From positions 1 to 39,122 of the forward strand of contig CAZEQY010000022.1 of assembly GCA_964514655.1 (NCBI GenBank): a stretch of DNA of 39,122 nt, in the 5' to 3' direction. Source of the DNA: SZAS-7 sp964514655 (GTDB lineage Bacteria > Chlamydiota > Chlamydiia > Chlamydiales > FEN-1388). The notes beneath the pieces are model-generated. The model saw only the letters and a program-made list of their open reading frames with translations, did not search any database and was not told the DNA's origin. Shown here piece after piece: positions 7,933 through 14,476 of the stretch (positions within the stretch are counted from its first letter, which is position 1; each line of letters begins with the position of its first letter). Position numbers and translations under genes: made by a program.

Positions 7933-8469
7933 TTAGATCTTAGGTGCCACAGGAAAGTCAACCTCGGTGTTCGCTACTTTATTAAAATAGTTTGTAAACA
8001 TGTTGAAGTTGATTACAAGCAAGATTTCGCACAGTTCCTTGTCTGAAACGCCTTGTGCTTTTAGATTTTGTACCTCTTGATCTGAAATAGACCCTTTCTT
8101 TTCAACGATGGCCTTGCAGAAGCTTAAAATTGCCTGTGACTTCGCATCTTTTGAAAGTCCTCGGCGCGCTTGTAGAATGTCTTGCTCTGTAAAACTCATC
8201 GCTTTGGCTAGTTGGGAATGGGCTGCTATGCAGTAGGTGCATGCATTGGCTTCTGCCATAACTAACTCAATCTCATGTCTGAGCTTTGGTGGAAGAGAGG
8301 TCTTTTCACAGCATTCACTTAAACTTGCAAATGCCTGTAGGGCGGCGGGAGAGTGCGCCATATTTTGAAACATATTTGGAAGTCGCCCAAATCTTTTTTG
8401 GATCATATTCAAAATAGGCTGGGCAGAGGGCTCTGCCTGTCCTTCTGTTACTGGTGTTATACGACTCAT
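7933..8469 (-). CDS. carboxymuconolactone decarboxylase/AhpD-like family protein (peroxidase-related)
   Basis: A 178-residue protein with the AhpD-type redox motif ACTYCIAAHS (C-x-x-C-x-x-x-H) in the middle of an all-helical fold. The family includes alkylhydroperoxidases that reduce peroxides through the Cys pair, and gamma-carboxymuconolactone decarboxylases. The CxxC form and the length favour the peroxidase-related branch. The frame opens at 8523, but the ATG at 8469 has AGGAG (minus-strand copy of 8477-8481) seven bases upstream and is preferred. It is divergent from the ArsC/Spx-like thiol protein at 8594, which makes a small thiol-redox pair. Downstream lies gene debris with no clear terminator. 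Confidence 0.82.
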   Translation of the reverse strand: MSRITPVTEGQAEPSAQPILNMIQKRFGRLPNMFQNMAHSPAALQAFASLSECCEKTSLPPKLRHEIELVMAEANACTYCIAAHSQLAKAMSFTEQDILQARRGLSKDAKSQAILSFCKAIVEKKGSISDQEVQNLKAQGVSDKELCEILLVINFNMFTNYFNKVANTEVDFPVAPKI

Positions 8470-8593
8470 GCTGTTACTCCTATATGGTTCTTTATGAATA
8501 AGATATTCCGAGATGAAAGTCAAACTGAATCAGATGATTGATAAAAAGAGATCATAGGTATATGGTATTTGGTTAAATCGAAAATAGATATTT

Positions 8594-8953
8594 ATGATTG
8601 TATATATTTATTCCAAGTGCTCCACATGCAAAAATGCTATTCGTTTTCTGCAAGATGCTTCTCTTCAAGTTACTGTACGCGAAATAACAGTTACTCCTCC
8701 AAGTTTGCAAGAACTAGAAGCCATGCTCAAATTTCAAAATGGCAATGTCAGAAAGCTCTTTAATACCTCAGGTAACATGTATAAAGAAATGCACCTTGCA
8801 GAAAAAATAGATGCAATGCCGCTAAATGAGGCATTAGAGTTACTTTCAACTCATGGGATGCTTGTAAAACGGCCGTTTTTGCTCACAAAAGATTTTGGCC
8901 TTTTGGGATTTAAACAAGCTGAGTGGGCGAAGGTGTTAAACGTATATAGTTAA
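8594..8953 (+). CDS. ArsC/Spx/YffB-family thioredoxin-fold protein
   Basis: A 119-residue protein of the arsenate reductase/Spx family. It begins MIVYIYSKCSTCKNAIRFL, with the C-S-T-C motif at the expected place after the first strand, and ends with the family's typical RPFLLTKDFGLLGFKQAEW. A conserved RP.. turn near the end is shared by ArsC, Spx and YffB. The role could be glutathione-dependent reduction or a regulatory thiol protein. Arsenate resistance is not supported, as no arsenic genes are nearby. No strong ribosome-binding site precedes the ATG. A long terminator follows. The divergent neighbour is an AhpD-like protein, so a shared role in redox defence is possible. Confidence 0.8.
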   Translation: MIVYIYSKCSTCKNAIRFLQDASLQVTVREITVTPPSLQELEAMLKFQNGNVRKLFNTSGNMYKEMHLAEKIDAMPLNEALELLSTHGMLVKRPFLLTKDFGLLGFKQAEWAKVLNVYS

Positions 8954-8987
8954 AATCCTCACGCTGTTTCTATTAGGTGTTGGATTT

Positions 8988-9040
8988 AAGAGTCAAGTAG
9001 CCTGAGAGGATTTCACCCTCAGGCTACTTGACTCTTTTCG
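8988..9040 (+). terminator. long perfect hairpin terminator
   Basis: A perfect 19-bp inverted repeat (8988-9006 with 9018-9036), 11-base loop, followed by TTCG and further Ts. It ends the ArsC/Spx-like transcript. The loop-side bases 9006-9013 can also pair with 8953-8960 (AAATCCTC), so an alternative fold exists. Confidence 0.8.
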
Positions 9041-9259
9041 TTTGGACCCCATTTGTTTTTATCTATGAAGCATTGGTTAAGTATAATAAGAGTATGCTAT
9101 TGCGTGAGAGAGCCATTCTCTGTTATTAATGAGATACCGTGGGCCTTATCTAGTTTTGTAAAGTACAAGAAGACACAACAAAAATTTGTGTCATAATTTT
9201 GGCTGTATCAAAATAATTCATACTAGTGATATAGAGAAAATTATATATGGAGATGAGGC
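9041..9259 (+). other. upstream region of the phosphatase gene, no gene seen
   Basis: No coding frame is supported here. The stretch is AT-rich. It contains a TATAAT at 9082-9087 without a good -35, and a 7-bp inverted repeat (GACACAA 9172-9178 with TTGTGTC 9186-9192) that could be an operator or a weak hairpin. I could not settle on one promoter for the phosphatase gene that starts at 9260. Confidence 0.4.
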
Positions 9260-10498
9260 ATGGGAGAAGTTAGAGACGATGTACCGATAAGTAGTCCACT
9301 AGAGCCGATAGCAAATGCCCAAACGGGCCCACTTAGTGTATCAAAGCTTATGGCGCTTACACCAGATGAGTGGAACAGCCGAACAGATGAGAGCTTTAAC
9401 GAAACAATAAAGCAGTTTTGCCAAGCGACAGCTCCAGAAGCTTCCACCAAACAAATGGCTGGCTTTCTTGAAAAGCATGAACTTGAGTCAGGCTCAGAGG
9501 TTGCTGTAGTTGGCGACATCCATGGCAATGACCTCCGATTAGACCTTACGTTAAAAGCGCTGCAGAAACGGGGATATTTAGATGAGCAGTTTCGCTTGCT
9601 GCCTGGAAAAAATCTTGTATTTTTAGGTGACTATATAGACCGAGGGAAAAACAGCCTTAAGGTTTTGGAATTAGTTATGGCACTTAAAATGGAAAATCCC
9701 GAGCAGGTGCATCTCATACGAGGCAATCACGAAGATCTTGGTACAATTACAGGCAATATAAACGGCTATACTGCAAACGATCCGCGCTACCGTAGCTATG
9801 TCTATAAAGCCGATAACCAAGTGATGCTTGGTCAGCTTTTTAAAAGTCTTCCTGTTGCCGTCTACATGGGGCAAAAGTCACAATCAGGAAAAGTGGAATA
9901 TGTGAAGTTTGTTCATGGCCTTTTTCATCTTTACACTGATCCTGCGCCACTTTTTGGAACAGCAAAGGCGCATGATCGCCTTTGGGTGGATGGTTCTAGC
10001 GGTTTTAGCAGCAGGGTGCAAAACCTGATGAGCAAAGCTGTAAGAGAAAGTGAAGAGCCGAAGACAAAAAAGCTGAAAGAGGCCGCCGCCCATTTGACAG
10101 AGCATTCAAAAAAAGTAATTGCACAGTTTGACGATGTCTATTGGCTTGATGCAGGTAAACATTTTGTCCGTAGTGATGCGGCAGGACGTACTACCATTCC
10201 CCCAGAAGTTGTCGAGGCATACCTACATATTAGTGGCACTGAAACGGCAAAAATTAAAGAAGTGATACGCGGTCACCAGGGTGAAAGCTTTATAGTAAAG
10301 GGGCGGGATGAAAAAGTGGTTGTTACAACAATAGATCCTTCTACAGACACAGGTCAGCAGAGATACATGGAGATAAAGATTACAGCAAAGGTGGGCGATT
10401 GGAACAGAAAATTGGTAGAGCTTCCTATGCTGCCAGATCATAAGAGTGCTCTTCAAGGCATAGTTGAAAAAGGCACAAGTTCGCTCAATACAAAATGA
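9260..10498 (+). CDS. PPP-family serine/threonine phosphatase-like metallophosphoesterase, candidate effector
   Basis: A 412-residue protein with the full calcineurin-type metallophosphoesterase signature: GDIHGN (85-90), GDYIDRG (123-129) and RGNHED (154-159), with a later metal-ligand histidine in KFVHGLF (about 214). The GDYxDRG plus RGNHE combination marks the PPP Ser/Thr protein phosphatases or the related diadenosine tetraphosphatases. An N-terminal extension of about 80 residues without a signal peptide, rich in polar residues, and a C-terminal extension of more than 100 residues set it apart from ordinary bacterial PPP enzymes of about 220-280 residues. Such extensions are common in secreted effectors of intracellular bacteria; that role is an inference. 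The ATG at 9260 has a GGAGATGAGG stretch just upstream. Confidence 0.8.
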   Translation: MGEVRDDVPISSPLEPIANAQTGPLSVSKLMALTPDEWNSRTDESFNETIKQFCQATAPEASTKQMAGFLEKHELESGSEVAVVGDIHGNDLRLDLTLKALQKRGYLDEQFRLLPGKNLVFLGDYIDRGKNSLKVLELVMALKMENPEQVHLIRGNHEDLGTITGNINGYTANDPRYRSYVYKADNQVMLGQLFKSLPVAVYMGQKSQSGKVEYVKFVHGLFHLYTDPAPLFGTAKAHDRLWVDGSSGFSSRVQNLMSKAVRESEEPKTKKLKEAAAHLTEHSKKVIAQFDDVYWLDAGKHFVRSDAAGRTTIPPEVVEAYLHISGTETAKIKEVIRGHQGESFIVKGRDEKVVVTTIDPSTDTGQQRYMEIKITAKVGDWNRKLVELPMLPDHKSALQGIVEKGTSSLNTK

Positions 10499-10523
10499 AT
10501 AGGGTAGGCTTCTTTTACTTTTA

Positions 10524-11738
10524 CTAACCTAAAAGGGGATAAAAATCGCGCGCTCCAACTTCGAGCCATGCTAGCGTATCACGCAGCACACCTTGAGAAT
10601 ATTTTTTAAGAGCGGCTTCCTTTTCTGCTTTATTTGTGGTTGCTTTATCTAAATCTAAGACGAGGGTTTTTATACGCTCTGCATGGCATACTGCAGCTAT
10701 CTGCGCACCGCCACCTACGCTCCAATGACCTGTGCCTACTGCATCTCCCAATACAATGAGATTGTCGCCGAGGGCTGCTTTATCTACAATGGTCTGCTGT
10801 AAATAAAATGTATTAATATGGCCTTTATTTACTTGCCCGTAAATTTCATATTTATCAATTTCTTCTATCGACTTTTGAAGTACCAGTGATGCAAGCCGTC
10901 TAAACTCAGCATTGATTGCATTTTGATCGGTACACGTTAATGGATCTACGTCTGCTACAATCCACGTCTTTGCTACGCCAGCATGCCCAATGGCTCCTGT
11001 AAGCATGCGTCGACCATTTTCCTCTCTAATATGTTTAATCATAGCGCCTCCGCTATCAATACAGATAACTCCGGCTATTTGCATTCTTGCTTCAGTCGTT
11101 GGCCTTACGTGCAGTCCCACCTGATTTCTGTTTACGCTATGGCCGCCTTCAGCTAGCCCAATTAGATCTGGGGTCCCGCCATTTTTAACGTAAAAGTAGT
11201 TTGCTCCTACTTTTATTACTTCTATTTTTCCAGAGTAAAAATACACGTTTTGGAAAGTTTTTGATAAATAATCCTTAAGAACCCGTTCAAATTCTTTATG
11301 CTCAACAGTGTAAACAGCAGAATCGTTGATCAATTCTGTTCCATTAGCTGGCAATGCTGAAGGATCAGGATCTCTTATATTATCGTGTCGTTTAATTCGA
11401 ACATGTCCATTGTGTATATGGGTAGATCCTTTATAAATAGGCCGAGCGACTTCCTTAAGGAAACGATTAGCAAGCTTCATGTCGATAGAAGCAAGTTCAT
11501 TCACCAAAGCTTGCCTTACAGCCCATTGAATATTTCTGGTATATTCTGCTCGCGTATCGGAAACATGAACATGATATCCTGCTTTAGCAAAAATTGCGGC
11601 TGCTATGAGTCCAGAAATGGACTGTCCAGAAATTACTATCCATTTTGAACTGTTATCAGCTCGAGGCGGTTGCACGTTATTTTGTCCATGGATAACGGCC
11701 GTTGTAGCAGGTGCTGAAAGTATAGAGCTAGTGCACAT
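10524..11738 (-). CDS. FAD-dependent oxidoreductase (monooxygenase-like)
   Basis: A flavoprotein of about 404 residues with an N-terminal Rossmann motif (VISGQSISGLIAAAIFAKAG, a GxSxxG variant of GxGxxG) and a late GD motif in LIVLGDAVGTGHWSVGGG that binds the FAD ribityl/pyrophosphate, as in aromatic-hydroxylase-type monooxygenases. The substrate is unknown. The frame is open to a GTG at 11858 and an ATG at 11765. I prefer the ATG at 11738 (MCTSSILSAPATTAV), because GGGGG stands eight bases before it and neither longer start has a ribosome-binding site. The 45 or so residues before the Rossmann fold are polar and low in structure. The gene converges on the phosphatase, with a 25-base gap. 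Confidence 0.72.
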   Translation of the reverse strand: MCTSSILSAPATTAVIHGQNNVQPPRADNSSKWIVISGQSISGLIAAAIFAKAGYHVHVSDTRAEYTRNIQWAVRQALVNELASIDMKLANRFLKEVARPIYKGSTHIHNGHVRIKRHDNIRDPDPSALPANGTELINDSAVYTVEHKEFERVLKDYLSKTFQNVYFYSGKIEVIKVGANYFYVKNGGTPDLIGLAEGGHSVNRNQVGLHVRPTTEARMQIAGVICIDSGGAMIKHIREENGRRMLTGAIGHAGVAKTWIVADVDPLTCTDQNAINAEFRRLASLVLQKSIEEIDKYEIYGQVNKGHINTFYLQQTIVDKAALGDNLIVLGDAVGTGHWSVGGGAQIAAVCHAERIKTLVLDLDKATTNKAEKEAALKKYSQGVLRDTLAWLEVGARDFYPLLG

Positions 11739-11899
11739 CTTGTAAGCCCCCAATTTTTCTAGCATGGTAGCACACAAGCAATTTACTATCAGGATGTCTA
11801 CAGGGTATTGTGGAAGGGGGTGTAGGGTAAAAGTTACGGGTTTTTTGCAAAGAAACACCTGATTTATAAATAGAGCCAGCCAAAAAATGGAGGCTATTT

Positions 11900-12463
11900 A
11901 TGAGCAAAATTACAAATAGTTCAATACAAACATCATCTCCAGCACTGAGTGCAGCAGAACTCGTACCAAGTCAGGTAAGTGACTTAGACGCAAAAATAGC
12001 AGCTGCTCAAGCTGAAGCTTTTCAAGCAAAGCAAACTTTAGGTAGAGAACTCTTTAATACAAGAATTTCTAATATTGAGCAGGAAATCGCTATTATTAAT
12101 GCCATTGATGGCCAAGCCTGTATGGGTGCTTTAGGTGGCGGGGTAACAGTAGCCGTTGCTATTGCACTTGCTGCGATATGTCCTCCAATATTATTAGGAG
12201 GAGTGTTTGGTGCAGGCTGGAGCATAAAAAGTTTAGCAGATAAGCGCATTCTTGACGAAAAACGCGAGGAGCTACAAAATCGGCTTTTTGGTGAAAAATT
12301 ATTTATGCAGCAACTGCCAGAACATGCCTTAAATCATGATCTGCGTGAGATTTTTGTCGCTCAGCACGTAGCTATAGTAAAAGCAGAAAAAGCGCGCCTA
12401 CAAGCTGCTGCTGCTGTAGACTGCTATTCTGGTCCTTCATATGACATTTCGAGCTATGACTAA
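11900..12463 (+). CDS. small membrane protein with paired hydrophobic segment, inclusion-membrane-protein-like
   Basis: A 187-residue protein with no recognisable enzyme domain. The first 70 residues are Ala/Gln/Glu-rich and helical (coiled-coil likely). Residues about 75-111 form two hydrophobic stretches split by a Cys-Pro-Pro turn (VAVAIALAAICPP then ILLGGVFGAGW), and the rest is again charged helix. A closely spaced hydrophobic pair with cytosolic-looking arms is the hallmark of chlamydial Inc proteins, which are type III secretion substrates placed in the vacuole membrane. That assignment is an inference. GGAGG (11889-11893) lies six bases before the ATG at 11900. A TATAAA (11864-11869) with a weak -35 may drive it, and a short terminator follows. 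Confidence 0.7.
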   Translation: MSKITNSSIQTSSPALSAAELVPSQVSDLDAKIAAAQAEAFQAKQTLGRELFNTRISNIEQEIAIINAIDGQACMGALGGGVTVAVAIALAAICPPILLGGVFGAGWSIKSLADKRILDEKREELQNRLFGEKLFMQQLPEHALNHDLREIFVAQHVAIVKAEKARLQAAAAVDCYSGPSYDISSYD

Positions 12464-12481
12464 GACTCATTACTTAGGAAT

Positions 12482-12508
12482 TGGGGTCACAGTATCCGGC
12501 CCCATTTT
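12482..12508 (+). terminator. short intrinsic terminator
   Basis: A 7-bp stem (12482-12488 with 12498-12504, one G-T pair) with a nine-base loop followed by TTTT. It lies 18 bases after the stop of the small membrane protein gene. Confidence 0.5.
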
Positions 12509-12515
12509 CTAAATC

Positions 12516-13700
12516 TTAGGAAAGATTGTCGTATAACGTCTTATATACCCCTTTGAGGGCGCTGCAAGCCTTAGATCCTACATTGAAGATGTCATCGGGT
12601 TGAGTAGATGCTGTTGCTTTAAGAGGATTTTGCCCAGAATGTGTTATGAGGTGTACCTGATCGTAGCCTACTAGGGTCTTTTTTGTATTGATATGGGTAG
12701 GTTTATTGCCGCTTACAGTCTCATGCTGTACGCCTGCAAATTTGTTCTGAAATTCATTTGGAGAGGCATTCATATCGCCTATAAGAAGTGTTGGAATATG
12801 ATCTTGGCTGTCCAGAATGCTCTTTATAAGTACGCCTACTTCGCCTTGTTGCACGTGTGTGTTTGAAATGCGTATTTTTTCGCCCGTGCCTTTTACCTCC
12901 AATTCTAAGGTGTGAATGTACTTATTATTATTGCTAAAGGGCCTCTTGGGCGATTCTTTTGCGTGATATTTGTTTTCGTTATATATACAGAGCCCTTCAG
13001 TGCCTGAAAAACCAATTTTGAACTCTTTAGGCAGGCCATTTTTTATTATTTTCTCTAGGCTTTTAGAGCATTCCTGAAGACATACTACATCATTTCCTGC
13101 ATGAATCATATCAATGACCTGCTCGGCAATAAGAGTTTCTCTTTCACTTCTACTTAGCTGAGTGATCGCACTTCCATTGAGTCCTTGGGCATTGCTTGTA
13201 TCATTGATGTATTTCTCAAGAGGTTCCTGTTTAAGCGCGTTGTAGCTTACAAAACGCAAGGTTGTTCCTGTATCAAGCGTTATAGATCCCCCTATAGGTA
13301 GATGGTCAGATGGCCATTTGAACTTATGGCCAAGTGCCCCGTTTAATTGTCTTCCTGCTGTAAGAGTTGGTGGCATAATGTCTGAGGCTGCCTGGTGCGC
13401 TTTTTGGGCCTGCCCCTGCGGCTCCTGAATGACCCAAAAATCGCCCGTTCTGCGGTGGTGCAGCTTTGCCGCTAACGCTATAGCCACAGGAATAATTGTA
13501 ATAGTTCCAAGAATACGTAAGAAATTGCGAACTCGGCCCCATTGTGATTCAGCTTGCTCTTGCCTTGCCTTGCCGTCTTGAAGTCTGAACGTTCTTCCCC
13601 AATTTGTGCCTTCAATCTGAAAAAATTGTTCGCCAAAACTATGCAATGGATTTTCACTATCGGTGATAAGTCTACTAAAAAAAGGAAGTTTCTCCGCCAC
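12516..13700 (-). CDS. membrane-anchored endonuclease/exonuclease/phosphatase (DNase-I-fold) family protein
   Basis: A 394-residue protein. Residues 1-60 are polar, 61-80 form one hydrophobic helix (LGTITIIPVAIALAAKL), and about 145-355 carry the EEP fold. Catalytic landmarks are N154 in VSYNALK, E210 in VVCLQE, H282 in SNTHVQ and the D309-x-N311 pair in LLIGDMNAS. The last motif, normally SDH or DH, reads YDQVHL here, so the usual histidine directly after the aspartate is replaced by Gln. The family cleaves phosphodiesters in DNA, sphingomyelin or phosphoinositides. With a membrane anchor, a lipid or inositol-phosphate substrate is an attractive guess only. The start is a GTG at 13700 with GAGGGG six bases upstream. 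The gene converges with the small membrane protein gene at 11900-12463. Confidence 0.72.
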   Translation of the reverse strand: MAEKLPFFSRLITDSENPLHSFGEQFFQIEGTNWGRTFRLQDGKARQEQAESQWGRVRNFLRILGTITIIPVAIALAAKLHHRRTGDFWVIQEPQGQAQKAHQAASDIMPPTLTAGRQLNGALGHKFKWPSDHLPIGGSITLDTGTTLRFVSYNALKQEPLEKYINDTSNAQGLNGSAITQLSRSERETLIAEQVIDMIHAGNDVVCLQECSKSLEKIIKNGLPKEFKIGFSGTEGLCIYNENKYHAKESPKRPFSNNNKYIHTLELEVKGTGEKIRISNTHVQQGEVGVLIKSILDSQDHIPTLLIGDMNASPNEFQNKFAGVQHETVSGNKPTHINTKKTLVGYDQVHLITHSGQNPLKATASTQPDDIFNVGSKACSALKGVYKTLYDNLS

Positions 13701-13845
13701 TATAGCCCCTCTTATAAAGAGTTTTCTGTTACATTAGTCGTTACTGCAACATATGTAATCCCTCTATACTCTGCAATAACAAAGCGCCCAATTGTTTTAA
13801 AGAGAAGGGGATGGTCCCAATGGTGTCAACTTAAGGTCATTTCCT

Positions 13846-13875
13846 GATCTCGATCTTGATCTTAATCTTGATCTT
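13846..13875. repeat. hexanucleotide tandem repeat across the tpx stop codon
   Basis: Five units of a six-base repeat (GATCTT and one-base variants) at 13846-13875. On the minus strand it reads as CAAGAT units that encode Gln-Asp at the end of Tpx. The stop TAA (13862-13864) is a one-base variant of a CAA unit. Confidence 0.8.
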
Positions 13876-14380
13876 GTCCTGACCCCGCAGCGTCGAGGGC
13901 TTTTTGGTAGTTTGGCTCTTGGGTGATTTCGGGGACAAGTTCGGTGTAGATGACGTTGTCTTGTTCGTCAAGGACTACAACTGAGCGTGCGGCAAGGCCT
14001 GCAAGGGGGCCGTCGATAAGGAGTACGCCGTAGCGTTCTGCAAATTCTTTGTTGCGCATCATAGAGAGCGTGACTATGTTTGCAAGGTCATCTTGCTGGC
14101 ACATTCTTTTTTGGGCAAAGGGAAGATCTGCTGATATAAAGATCACCATAAGGTTAGGGTTGCTCTTTGCAGTTTCATTAAACTTTTTGGCCGAGAGGGC
14201 GCATACGCCTGTATCAAGGCTTGGCACTATAGAAAGTATCTTGCGCTTTCCTTGAAAGTCGCTTAAGGGACGTTCTTGTAGGTTGCCATCTACAAGCATA
14301 AAATTTGGGGCTTTTGTAGCTACTTTTGGTAGCTCGCCATTAGTGTGTACGCTTGATCCTTTAAATGTCACTGTTGCCAT
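13862..14380 (-). CDS. tpx: thiol peroxidase Tpx
   Basis: A 172-residue peroxiredoxin of the Tpx subfamily. It shows the N-terminal TFKG.. hairpin, the peroxidatic cysteine in SIVPSLDTGVCALSAKKF and the resolving cysteine about 35 residues later in AQKRMCQQ. It reduces hydroperoxides using thioredoxin and is expected in the cytosol. The ATG at 14380 has AGAGGG about four to six bases upstream. The longer frame to 14458 crosses the promoter and is rejected. The last residues, GQDQD, lie in a CAAGAT repeat, and the natural stop appears to be a mutated repeat unit. Its promoter shares a -35 with the divergent AAA+ ATPase gene. Confidence 0.95.
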   Translation of the reverse strand: MATVTFKGSSVHTNGELPKVATKAPNFMLVDGNLQERPLSDFQGKRKILSIVPSLDTGVCALSAKKFNETAKSNPNLMVIFISADLPFAQKRMCQQDDLANIVTLSMMRNKEFAERYGVLLIDGPLAGLAARSVVVLDEQDNVIYTELVPEITQEPNYQKALDAAGSGQDQD

Positions 14381-14400
14381 AGTTCCCTCTTTTTTTGGGG

Positions 14401-14452
14401 AGTGTATCAAGTTACAATAAATATTGCAAAAAAATCGTAATATGTGCATAAT
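14401..14452. promoter_or_regulatory. divergent promoters sharing one palindromic -35 hexamer
   Basis: TTGCAA at 14424-14429 is its own reverse complement. On the plus strand it is followed by a 17-base spacer and CATAAT (14447-14452), 24 bases before the AAA+ ATG. On the minus strand it is followed by a 17-base spacer and TACACT (14401-14406), 20 bases before the tpx ATG. Polymerase should be able to use only one direction at a time. Confidence 0.65.
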
Positions 14453-14476
14453 AAACAATTTAATTTATAGGTGTTT

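Noticed and set aside
9172..9192. Inverted repeat GACACAA-N7-TTGTGTC upstream of the phosphatase gene
   Set aside because: Seven base pairs in AT-rich DNA without a firm promoter beside it is too weak to call an operator; mentioned only in the region note.
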